Shown piece by piece: positions 57,299 through 64,000 of a stretch of DNA of 64,000 nucleotides. Each line of letters opens with the position of its first letter. Positions within the stretch are counted from its first letter, which is position 1. Origin of the DNA: Paractinoplanes deccanensis (GTDB lineage Bacteria; Actinomycetota; Actinomycetes; Mycobacteriales; Micromonosporaceae); contig NZ_BOMI01000065.1 in the NCBI RefSeq assembly GCF_016862115.1, forward strand, positions 27,261 through 91,260, written 5' to 3'. The translations under genes and the position numbers were made by a program. The notes beneath the pieces are model-generated. The model was given only the letters and a program-made list of their open reading frames with translations, did not search any database and was not told the origin of the DNA.

Positions 57299-58426
57299 AT
57301 GACGCATCTCGCTGTGGCGCTCGACGGCGCCGGCTGGCACCCCGCGGCCTGGCGGCTGCCCTCCGCCCGCCCGTCCGATCTGTTCACCGCCGCCTACTGG
57401 GCCGATCTCGTCCGGGAGGCCGAGCGCGGCAAGCTCGACTTCGTGACCATCGAGGACGGCCTCGGGCCACGCTCGCCCGAGGGCCGCACCGACCGGGTCG
57501 AGGGACGCCTCGACGCCGTGCTCATCGCGGCCCGCGTCGCGCCGCTGACCTCGCGCATCGGTCTCGTGCCGACCGCGACGGTCACGCACACCGAGCCGTT
57601 CCACATCTCCAAGGCGATCGCGACTCTCGACTACGTCAGCACCGGCCGCGCCGGGTGGCGGGTGCAGGTCTCCGCCCGCCCCGAGGAGGCCGCGCACTTC
57701 GGGCGGCGCACGCTGCCCGCCCTCGACGAGGTGGGTGTCAAGGAGCTCTTCGACGAGGCCGCCGACTACGTCGAGGTGGTGCGGCGGCTCTGGGACAGCT
57801 GGGAGGACGACGCCGAGATCCGCGACGCCGCCACCGGCCGCTTCATCGACCGGGACAAGCTGCACTACATCGACTTCGACGGCAAGTACTTCAGCGTGAA
57901 GGGCCCGTCCATCACGCCCCGGCCCCCGCAGGGCCAGCCGCTGGTCACGGCCCTCGCACACGCCGACATCCCTTACGCGTTCGCGGCCGGCTCCGCCGAT
58001 CTCGTCCACGTGACCCCGGCCGACGCGGACGACGCGAAGCGCATCGTCGCCAAGGTGGACTCGCTGCCGCACGTCTTCGCCGACCTCGTCGTCTTCCTGG
58101 AGGACACCGAGCAGGCGGCCCGGGACGCGAAGGCGCGCCTCGACGAGCTTGACGGCAGCGCGTACACCTCGGACTCTGTGATCTTCACCGGCACCCCGGC
58201 CCAGCTGGCCGATCTGCTGCTGAGCTGGGAGCAGGCGGGGATCACCGGGTTCCGGCTGCGGCCGGGGCGGCTGCCCGCCGATCTCGAGGCCATCACCCGC
58301 GGCCTGGTGCCGGAGCTCCAGGCACGCGGCGCCTTCCGCCGGGACTACGAGGCGACGACCCTGCGGGGCCTGCTCGGCCTGCCCCGGCCCGCGAACCGCT
58401 ACCGTCAGGAGGCACCCGTTGCCTAA
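57299..58426 (+). CDS. LLM-class flavin monooxygenase of the organosulfur-type operon
   Basis: 375 aa from the ATG at 57299; an overlapping GTG at 57293 is possible. Luciferase-like barrel: YWADLVREAERGKLDFVTIEDGL, RIGLVPTATVTHTEPFHISKAIATLDYVSTGRAGWRVQVS, EAADYVEVVRRLWDSWEDDAE, SVIFTGTPAQLADLLLSWEQAGITGFRLRPGRL. It lies between the amino-acid importer and the NtaA-like gene, like YtmO and YtnJ beside the TcyJKLMN importer in B. subtilis. Likely oxidises an imported or N-acetylated thioether (inference). Confidence 0.82.
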   Translation: MTHLAVALDGAGWHPAAWRLPSARPSDLFTAAYWADLVREAERGKLDFVTIEDGLGPRSPEGRTDRVEGRLDAVLIAARVAPLTSRIGLVPTATVTHTEPFHISKAIATLDYVSTGRAGWRVQVSARPEEAAHFGRRTLPALDEVGVKELFDEAADYVEVVRRLWDSWEDDAEIRDAATGRFIDRDKLHYIDFDGKYFSVKGPSITPRPPQGQPLVTALAHADIPYAFAAGSADLVHVTPADADDAKRIVAKVDSLPHVFADLVVFLEDTEQAARDAKARLDELDGSAYTSDSVIFTGTPAQLADLLLSWEQAGITGFRLRPGRLPADLEAITRGLVPELQARGAFRRDYEATTLRGLLGLPRPANRYRQEAPVA

Positions 58427-59756
58427 GCAGATCCATCTCGCCGCGCACTTCCCCGGCGTCAACAACACCACGGTGTGGAGCGACCCCGAGGCCGGCAGCC
58501 ACATCGAGTTCGCGTCGTTCGTCAAGCTGGCGCAGACCGCCGAGCGCGCGAAGTTCGACTTCTTCTTCCTCGCCGAGGGCCTGCGGCTGCGCGAGCAGGG
58601 CGGCAAGATCTACGACCTCGACGTGGTGGGCCGCCCCGACACGTTCACCGTGCTGGCCGCGCTCGCCGCCGTCACCACCCACCTCGGCCTTGCCGGCACG
58701 ATCAATTCGACCTTCAACGAGCCGTACGAGGTGGCACGCCAGTTCGCGAGCCTCGACCACCTCAGCGCCGGGCGCGCCGCCTGGAACGTGGTGACCTCGT
58801 GGGACGCGTTCACGGGCGAGAACTTCCGGCGCGGCGGCTTCCTCGCCGAGAAGGACCGCTACAGCCGGGCCACGCAGTTCCTCGACACCGCCAAGGAGCT
58901 GTTCGCCTCGTGGCCCGCGGACGCCGTGGCCGCCTCCCCGTCCGAGGGGGTGTTCCTTCGCGATGCGTCGGCCGGAACCTTCGCCCACAGGGACGACCAC
59001 TTCGACATCGCGGGCCGCTTCAACGTGCCGCGCAGCCCGCAGGGCCGCCCCGTGATCCTCCAGGCCGGCGACTCGGACGCGGGGCGCGAGTTCGCGGCCG
59101 CCACCGCCGACGCGATCTTCAGCCGGCACGGCACTCTCGCCGAGGGGCAGGCGTTCTACGCCGACGTGAAGGGCCGCCTCGCGAAGTACGGGCGCGAGCG
59201 CGACGAGCTGCTGGTCCTGCCCGCTGCCACCTTCGTGCTGGGCGACACCGAGGACGAGGCGCAGGAGAGGGCGCGCATCGTCCGGCGGCAACAGGTCAGC
59301 GGGGCGACCGCGATCAAGTTCCTGGAGCAGCTGTGGAACCGCGACCTCAGCGCGTACGACCCGGACGGGCCGCTGCCCGAGATCGACCCGGACGTCTCGG
59401 ACGACCACATCGCGCGGGGGCGGGCGAGCGTGCGGATGCACCGCGACCCGATCGCGGTGGCGAACGAGTGGCGGGCTCGCGCCGAGGCCGAGAAGCTCTC
59501 CATCCGCGAGCTGATCATCGAGGTGACCGGGCGGCAGAGCTTCATCGGCACGCCGTCCTCGGTGGCGGCGTCGGTGAACGAGCTCGTCCAGGCCGACGCG
59601 AGCGACGGCTTCATCCTGGTGCCGCACGTGACCCCGGGCGGGCTCGACGAGTTCGCCGACAGGGTGGTGCCGCTGCTGCAGGAACGAGGCGTCTTCCGTA
59701 CGGAGTATGCGGGCCCCACCCTGCGCGACCACCTCGGCCTGAAGGCACCGCGATGA
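58419..59756 (+). CDS. NtaA/SnaA/DszA-family FMN-dependent monooxygenase
   Basis: 445 aa from a TTG with AGGAGG upstream. NtaA-type features: HLAAHFPGVNNTTVWSDPEAGSHIEFASFVKLAQTAERAKFDFFFLAEGL, SLDHLSAGRAAWNVVTSWDAFTGENFRRGG, DRYSRATQFLDTAKELFASW, GPVILQAGDSDAGREFAA-like region, and LNELVQ-type C-terminus (VAASVNELVQADASDGFILVPHVTPGGLDEFADRVVPLLQERG). Members oxidise nitrilotriacetate, sulfones or N-acetyl-S-substituted cysteines. It overlaps the gene before by 8 bp and the acetyltransferase after by 4 bp. Confidence 0.87.
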   Translation: MPKQIHLAAHFPGVNNTTVWSDPEAGSHIEFASFVKLAQTAERAKFDFFFLAEGLRLREQGGKIYDLDVVGRPDTFTVLAALAAVTTHLGLAGTINSTFNEPYEVARQFASLDHLSAGRAAWNVVTSWDAFTGENFRRGGFLAEKDRYSRATQFLDTAKELFASWPADAVAASPSEGVFLRDASAGTFAHRDDHFDIAGRFNVPRSPQGRPVILQAGDSDAGREFAAATADAIFSRHGTLAEGQAFYADVKGRLAKYGRERDELLVLPAATFVLGDTEDEAQERARIVRRQQVSGATAIKFLEQLWNRDLSAYDPDGPLPEIDPDVSDDHIARGRASVRMHRDPIAVANEWRARAEAEKLSIRELIIEVTGRQSFIGTPSSVAASVNELVQADASDGFILVPHVTPGGLDEFADRVVPLLQERGVFRTEYAGPTLRDHLGLKAPR

Positions 59757-60451
59757 CCACGGTCTCGCCGGGCACGTCGGTCCTCGACAACGCGGCCTGG
59801 CAGTCGCTGACCGGCCCGCACACCCGGTTCGCCGAGCGGTACGGGCGGGCGGCGCGCTACTCCCCCGAGGTGGCACCGTTCCACGCGCTGGAGGACCCCG
59901 GCGACCCCGCGGCCTGGGCGGACCTGCTCGCGCTGGCCGGGCCGGGCGCCGAGGTGGCGGTGGCCGGCCCGGTCCCCGCCGCCCACCCGGGGTGGCGGCT
60001 GGTCGACGAGGTGGCCGGCGTGCAGTTCACCGACGACTCGCTGGCCGACACCCCGGCGCCGGAGGCGGTGCCGCTGACGGCCGCCGACGTGCCGGAGATC
60101 CTCGGCCTGATCGAGCGGACGCGGCCCGGGCCGTTCCGCACGCGCACCATCGAGCTGGGCACCTACCTCGGCATCCGCGAGGGCGGGGCGCTGATCGCCA
60201 TGGCCGGCGAGCGGCTGCACCCGCCCGGCTGGACGGAGATCAGCGCGGTCTGCACGGACCCGGCCCATCGCGGCCGGGGGCTGGCGACGCGGCTGGTGCG
60301 CGCGATCGCGTACGGCATCAGGCAGCGCGGGGAGACGCCGTTCCTGCACACGTCCGCGGCGAACGCGACGGCGATCCGCCTCTACAAGTCGATCGGCTTC
60401 CGGCTGCGGCGGCGGACGACGTTCGGCCTCTTCGCCTCGGAGCCGCGCTAG
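59753..60451 (+). CDS. GNAT acetyltransferase (FR47-like) closing the operon
   Basis: 232 aa. GNAT core in the C-terminal half: ALIAMAGERLHPPGWTEISAVCTDPAHRGRGLATRLVRAIAYGIRQRG (motif A) and TPFLHTSAANATAIRLYKSIGFRLRRR (motif B), of FR47 type. The N-terminal half is a degenerate domain. Translationally coupled to the monooxygenase gene (ATGA), it is placed as YtmI/SnaA-type acetyltransferases are in S-(2-succino)cysteine salvage, where N-acetylation primes the substrate for monooxygenation. Confidence 0.83.
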   Translation: MTTVSPGTSVLDNAAWQSLTGPHTRFAERYGRAARYSPEVAPFHALEDPGDPAAWADLLALAGPGAEVAVAGPVPAAHPGWRLVDEVAGVQFTDDSLADTPAPEAVPLTAADVPEILGLIERTRPGPFRTRTIELGTYLGIREGGALIAMAGERLHPPGWTEISAVCTDPAHRGRGLATRLVRAIAYGIRQRGETPFLHTSAANATAIRLYKSIGFRLRRRTTFGLFASEPR

Positions 60452-60469
60452 TCGCTTTGCCGCAGCTTT

Positions 60470-60580
60470 CGCTTTGTTGCGCTTCGTTGCACCTTGTTAC
60501 GCCTTGTTACGGCTCGTTAGCTTTGTTGCGCCTTGTTGCGCTTTGTTGGCGCGGCCTCTCGGTTTGTTGCGCCTTGTTGC
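60470..60580. repeat. 10-bp T-rich tandem repeat (CGCYTTGTTG units)
   Basis: About ten degenerate copies of a 10-bp unit such as CGCTTTGTTG, CGCTTCGTTG, CACCTTGTTA, CGCCTTGTTA, CGCCTTGTTG, interrupted once by a GC block at 60549-60560. It occupies the 162-bp space between the convergent GNAT and DnaJ-like genes and is markedly T-rich on the plus strand for this genome. Confidence 0.8.
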
Positions 60581-60613
60581 CGCGGCCGTTCGCTTTTGTT
60601 GCGGTGGCCTTCG

Positions 60614-61399
60614 TCAGTCGCGTGGGTTCCAGTCGGAGCTCTTGGCGAGCTGTTGCCAGCGGCGGCGCTCGCCGGCGCTCAGGCGCGGCGGGACGACAAT
60701 GCGGATCTCGGCGTAGAGGTCGCCGGCGACGCCTTCGGGGTTGGGCATGCCCCGGCCCCGGAGGCGGGCCCGCCGCCCCGAGGACAGTCCCGCCGGCACC
60801 TGCACCTGCGCCGGGCCGGCCGGGGTCTCGACCGGGACGGTCGCGCCCAGCGCCGCCTCCCACGGCGCGAGCGGCAGGTCCACGTAGATGTCGCGGCCCT
60901 GCACGCGATAGCGCGGATGCGGCGCTATGCGGACGGTCACCGACATGTCCATGCCCGGCAACGGGATGCGCCGGCCGTCGGTGACGCCGGGCGGCACGTC
61001 GACCTCGACGACGCGCACCGCCGTGCCGAACTCGAGCGTCAGATGGCGCTTGCCTCCCTCGTACGCCTCCTCGACCGTGATCTCGACGACCTCGACGCCG
61101 GCGTCGAAGCGCGGCATCCGCTGGCCCCGGGTCTCGCTGGAGAAGAAGCCGCCGAGCCCCCGGTCCAGGTCGTACATGGCGCGTTTGCGCTCGTCGGAAA
61201 GGATGTTGTAAGCCTCGGTGATCTGCTTGAACCGCGTCTCGGCGCCCGTCTCCCGGTTGAGGTCGGGGTGGAAGCGCCGGGCGAGCGCCCGGTAGGCCCG
61301 CTGGATCTCGGCCTGGCTGGCCGATCTGTGCACGCCCAGCACCTCGTAGTAGTCACGCGTCTTCGTGGCCACGGGCCTCCCCCTCGCGCTCGCGTCCAT
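60614..61399 (-). CDS. DnaJ/CbpA-type cochaperone without zinc finger
   Basis: 261 aa. J domain (about 13-80) RDYYEVLGVHRSASQAEIQRAYRALARRFHPDLN with the HPD motif and QITEAYNILSDERKRAMYD. A short Gly/Phe linker (LGGFFS) leads to two DnaJ C-terminal substrate-binding domains (VVEITVEEAYEGGKRHLTLEF, LSSGRRARLRGRGMPNPEGVAGDLYAEIRIVVP). No CxxCxGxG zinc finger, so CbpA/type II. ATG 61399 follows a TTGACA-like promoter at leaderless distance; a GTG at 61372 with GGGGGAGG is an alternative. It stimulates DnaK. Confidence 0.85.
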   Translation of the reverse strand: MDASARGRPVATKTRDYYEVLGVHRSASQAEIQRAYRALARRFHPDLNRETGAETRFKQITEAYNILSDERKRAMYDLDRGLGGFFSSETRGQRMPRFDAGVEVVEITVEEAYEGGKRHLTLEFGTAVRVVEVDVPPGVTDGRRIPLPGMDMSVTVRIAPHPRYRVQGRDIYVDLPLAPWEAALGATVPVETPAGPAQVQVPAGLSSGRRARLRGRGMPNPEGVAGDLYAEIRIVVPPRLSAGERRRWQQLAKSSDWNPRD

Positions 61400-61411
61400 A
61401 GAGGTTTATGG

Positions 61412-61432
61412 CTTGAGCCCGCCCGTGTCAAC
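61412..61432. promoter_or_regulatory. Degenerate HAIR-like element before the DnaJ-type gene
   Basis: CTTGAGC-N7-TGTCAAC matches the HspR inverted repeat CTTGAGT-N7-ACTCAAG at 10 of 14 positions; one half is good, the other poor. TTGACA on the minus strand overlaps it and could be the -35. Weak support for HspR control. Confidence 0.3.
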
Positions 61433-61441
61433 TCTGTGTCC

Positions 61442-61762
61442 TCAGACTGTCACGTTGGGATCCACCGGCAGCTCGCAGTGCCGCGCCGACATCTTGAGCG
61501 CGGGCCCGAGCCCGCAGTCGGTGAGAATCGCCGGGTGGATGCCGCGCAGGATCGCGCCGAGCTCGTCAACCGTGTCGCCCAGCCCGTCCGCGATCCGGCT
61601 CAGCCGCATCCGCAGCTCAGGACACCCGGCGGGCAGACCGGCCTGCGCCGCGCGAACGTTCAGCGCCGGCGCCACCAGCCGCTCCTGCACGGTCCGGGTC
61701 AGCTCCCGCTCGATCCGCCGCCGCACCTCGTCGGCCGCCGCGATGATCCTCTTCTCCTCCAC
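61442..61762 (-). pseudogene. NarL-type histidine kinase stub lacking the phospho-His and ATPase domain
   Basis: From a GTG at 61762: AAADEVRRRIERELTRTVQE then RLVAPALNVRAAQAGL, ELRMRLSRIADGLGDTVDEL, ILRGIHPAILTDCGLGPALKMSARHCELPVD, then a stop. This is the dimerisation segment of HisKA_3 kinases, where the core is normally RDLHDGAQQRLV. The histidine is replaced (RELTRTVQERLV), and both the sensor and the HATPase domains are missing. Non-functional as a kinase; it may be a relic or, less likely, a dimerising modulator. Confidence 0.65.
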
Positions 61763-61947
61763 GCCGTCATCGTGGAACCGCCCGGCCCGCACTCGCGTCG
61801 GCCAGGTGGCTGGTCGGTATGAAGCGGCCGACCGCGCTTTCCCGCCCCGCCCGGCGGTCGGGCGGGGCATGGTGTTGTGTCATCGGCCGATGCTGACGGC
61901 TGTGTTCCAGAAGCCGGCCGAACCGGCACAGGGCTTACCGTGACCGG

Positions 61948-62585
61948 CTAGTCCTTGCGGCCGCTGAGCGCCACGCCGACGCCGAGCCCGACCATGGTGA
62001 GGCCCGCCGCGCCGCCGACCAGGTCCAGCCGCCGTGCCGAGCGGCCGAACCACGACCGGACCGCACCCGCGGCGACGCCCCACACCGAGTCCATCGCCAG
62101 GGCGATCGCGGAGAACACCGCGCCCAGCACCACCATCTGCGGGGCAGGGTGCCCGGCGGCCGGGTCGACGAACTGCGCAGGATCGCCGCGAAGAACACCA
62201 CCGTCTTCGGGTTCGTCACGCCGACGACGAAACCCTGCACCAGGGTGCGCCGGTCACCGATCGGCGCGGCCCGCGCCTCGAACGCCTCCCGCAACGCGCG
62301 GCGATGGCGGACCGCCTGAACCCCGAGGAAAATCAGATATGCCGCACCGGCAAACTTGATCACCGTGTAGATCACGGCTGAGGTCTGCACGAGGGCGCCG
62401 ATGCCGACCGCTACCGCGGTCGCCGCGGTGAAGCTGCCCAACGCCCCACCGACGACCGTCGTCAGGGCCGCCCGCCGGCCGTACGCCAGCGCGCGACTGA
62501 TCGCGAACAACACCGAGGGACCGGGGATGACGATCAGTACGAACGCTGCGAGCGCGAAGGCGGCCAGACGATCAGGCGATGGCAT
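61948..62585 (-). pseudogene. LysE/RhtB-family exporter with a single-base frameshift
   Basis: The N-terminal frame reads LysE-type helices (RLAAFALAAFVLIVIPGPSVLFAISRALAYG, VIYTVIKFAGAAYLIFLGVQAVRHR, VVGVTNPKTVVFFAAILR). After ILR near 62180 the frame turns to nonsense. The neighbouring frame continues exactly with QFVDPAAGHPAPQ then MVVLGAVFSAIALAMDSVWG and ends VGLGVGVALSGRKD at 61948. One missing base, probably a C in CTGCGC(C)AG, explains it. A sequencing error is possible; otherwise the amino acid exporter is truncated. Confidence 0.8.
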
Positions 62586-62701
62586 GCGGCCAGACTAGCT
62601 CCGTCGCCGGTCGGCCAGGCATGGGCGTAACCGGTCGACAGCGCCGGCAACGGAGCACGCGCCGTGGATGACGCGCGCGGGAGCGCATGTCCCGCGCGCC
62701 G

Positions 62702-62851
62702 CTACCCGTCGCTGGGCAGAACCCGGTGGAGCCGGCCGTGGGACGTGATGCCGAGCTTCGCGAAGACCTTGCGCAGGTGGTACTGGGCGGTGCGGGCGCT
62801 GATGAACAGCCGGGCGCCGATCTCCGGGTCGGACAGGCCGTCGCGGGACAC
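62702..62851 (-). pseudogene. LuxR-type HTH 3' fragment
   Basis: 49 codons from a GTG at 62851: SRDGLSDPEIGARLFISART then AQYHLRKVFAKLGITSHGRL and HRVLPSDG with a stop. This is the C-terminal half of a LuxR/NarL HTH (G-SN-EIA--LF-S-RTV-YHL-KVF-KLGI-SR--L). The start of the HTH and the whole sensor part are absent. Confidence 0.65.
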
Positions 62852-62932
62852 TGTTGATCACACTGATGAGCAGGGTAACCGCCGCGGCCGAGGGCATGAT
62901 GAACTGGCTCTGCGAGAGGAGGCCATGCGTTG

Positions 62933-63955
62933 ATGGCATCGAACGGACCCACCCGGGCCGTCACACTGCGGGACGTCGCCCGCCTGGCCGGGGTCTCGGT
63001 GGCGACCGCCTCGAAGGCCCTGAACCACCAGCCCCAGGTCAAGGCCGAGACGCGGGCACGCGTCCTGGAGGCGGCCGCGCAGCTGTCCTTCTCGCCGAAC
63101 ACCCTCGCCCAGGGCCTGATCGGCGGCCGCACCGGCACGGTCGGGCTGCTCACCTCCGACCTGGAGGGCCGCTTCTCCATCCCGATCCTGATGGGCGCCG
63201 AGGACGCGTTCGGCTCCGACCAGGTCTCCGTCTTCCTCTGCGACGCGCGCGGCGACGCCATCCGCGAGAAGCACCACCTGCGCGCCCTGCTCTCCCGCCG
63301 CGTCGACGGCCTCATCGTCGTCGGCGCCCGCCCCGACACCCGCCCTTCCCTGGGCCGGGACCTGCCGGTCCCGGTCGTCTACGCCTACGCCCCCAGCGAC
63401 GACCCCGCGGACCTGTCCCTGGTCACCGACAACGAGGCCGCCGGCCACCTGGCGGTCGACCACCTCATAGCCTGCGGCCGCACCCGGATAGCGCACATCA
63501 CCGGCGACCCCACCTACGGCGCCGCCCAGGACCGCGCCCGAGGGGCCCAGGCCAGGCTCGCCACCGCCGGCCTCCCGCTGGCCGGCGACCAGGTGTGGTT
63601 CGGCATGTGGTCCGAGGCGTGGGGCCGCGGCGCCACCCGCATGCTCCTGCAACGCGACCCGTCGGTGGACGCCATCTTCGCCGGCTCCGACGAGATCGCC
63701 CGAGGCGTCCTCGACGTCCTGCACCAGGAAGGACTGGACGTCCCCGGCCGCGTCGCCGTCATCGGCTTCGACAACTGGGAAATCCTGGCCGCCAACGCCC
63801 GCCCGCCGCTGTCCACCATCGACATGAACCTCGAGGAGCTGGGCCGCCGAGCCGCCCAGCGCCTGTCCGCCGCCATGGACGGCCACCCGGCCACCGGCAC
63901 CGAGACCCTCCCCTGCCGCCTGATCACCCGAGAGTCCACAGCCCCGCTGAACTGA
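62933..63955 (+). CDS. LacI-family transcriptional regulator
   Basis: 340 aa from ATG 62933; a TTG three bases earlier is possible, with AGGAGG upstream. The HTH (about 10-57) reads VTLRDVARLAGVSVATASKALNHQPQVKAETRARVLEAAAQLSFSPN. The periplasmic-binding-like sugar domain includes GTVGLLTSDLEGRFSIPILMGAEDAFG, RVDGLIVVGARPD, VTDNEAAGHLAVDHLIACGRTRIAHITGD, AIFAGSDEIARGVLDVLHQEGLDVPGRVAVIGFDN. It represses genes for a sugar pathway, presumably encoded to the right of the window. It is not adjacent to the CebR-like operator at 29.5 kb. Confidence 0.88.
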   Translation: MASNGPTRAVTLRDVARLAGVSVATASKALNHQPQVKAETRARVLEAAAQLSFSPNTLAQGLIGGRTGTVGLLTSDLEGRFSIPILMGAEDAFGSDQVSVFLCDARGDAIREKHHLRALLSRRVDGLIVVGARPDTRPSLGRDLPVPVVYAYAPSDDPADLSLVTDNEAAGHLAVDHLIACGRTRIAHITGDPTYGAAQDRARGAQARLATAGLPLAGDQVWFGMWSEAWGRGATRMLLQRDPSVDAIFAGSDEIARGVLDVLHQEGLDVPGRVAVIGFDNWEILAANARPPLSTIDMNLEELGRRAAQRLSAAMDGHPATGTETLPCRLITRESTAPLN

Positions 63956-64000
63956 ACCGCCGGCGCATCGCGACGCCGATGATCCAGCCCCGAGCTCGGG

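Noticed and set aside
60470..60580. CRISPR or phage attachment array
   Set aside because: Units are 10 bp, contiguous and degenerate; there is no integrase or tRNA nearby.
62933..63955. The LacI regulator as the CebR that binds the operator at 29.5 kb
   Set aside because: It is 33 kb away with no cellobiose transporter beside it; the assignment cannot be supported from sequence alone.

Overview
This window is high-GC actinobacterial DNA, and the content points to a soil or plant-litter Micromonosporaceae, possibly Actinoplanes. That placement is an inference. It rests on the GC-rich codon use, secreted glycoside hydrolases, a 14-bp cellulose-regulon type operator, WhiG/FliA-like promoter motifs, small type VII secretion loci and the mix of regulators. 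No rRNA, tRNA, CRISPR array or phage module was seen. The first gene runs off the left edge.

Layout. 0-5 kb: VIT1-type metal transporter (partial), DUF305 protein, secreted LVIVD beta-propeller protein, then a four-gene type VII secretion substrate locus without machinery. 5-8 kb: a 907-aa triple-domain fusion (dehydroshikimate dehydratase-like barrel, HPPD-like dioxygenase, second barrel), followed by eroded genes. 8-13 kb: PatA-like acyltransferase, a VOC/hydrolase pair divergent from its probable TetR regulator, a methyltransferase and a nucleotidyltransferase. 13-22 kb: a stress-signalling block with a pyruvate oxidase-like enzyme, GAF-ANTAR and GAF proteins, a SigB/F-type sigma factor fused to a STAS domain, an ArsR/SRPBCC/DUF899 operon with twin operators, and a large PAS/GAF histidine kinase. 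22-34 kb: secreted peptidase, QW-motif toroid protein, an IS630-type relic with intact ends, a CBM2-bearing glycoside hydrolase under a CebR-like operator, a trypsin-like protease/membrane protein pair and a GH3 glycosidase. 34-43 kb: a MASE1 histidine kinase-diguanylate cyclase fusion, a potassium channel with a small membrane partner, and a molybdopterin oxidoreductase whose iron-sulfur cysteines are all replaced, paired with a ferritin-like protein. 43-47 kb: DedA, an AlkZ-like protein, a P-loop kinase, an EamA exporter and a CGNR regulator.

47.4-60.5 kb is one bidirectional island of two divergent, tightly overlapping operons. They encode a peptide-type ABC importer with two flavin monooxygenases, and an amino-acid-type ABC importer with two more monooxygenases and an acetyltransferase. 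By analogy with the Bacillus subtilis ytmI-ytnM cluster, this looks like uptake and salvage of S-substituted cysteines or a related organosulfur source. 60.5-64 kb holds an unusual 10-bp T-rich tandem repeat, a DnaJ-like cochaperone, three broken genes in a row (histidine kinase stub, frameshifted LysE exporter, LuxR stub) and a LacI regulator.

The observations most worth following are the triple fusion enzyme, the cysteine-less molybdopterin enzyme, the sigma-STAS fusion, the kinase-cyclase fusion and the organosulfur island.
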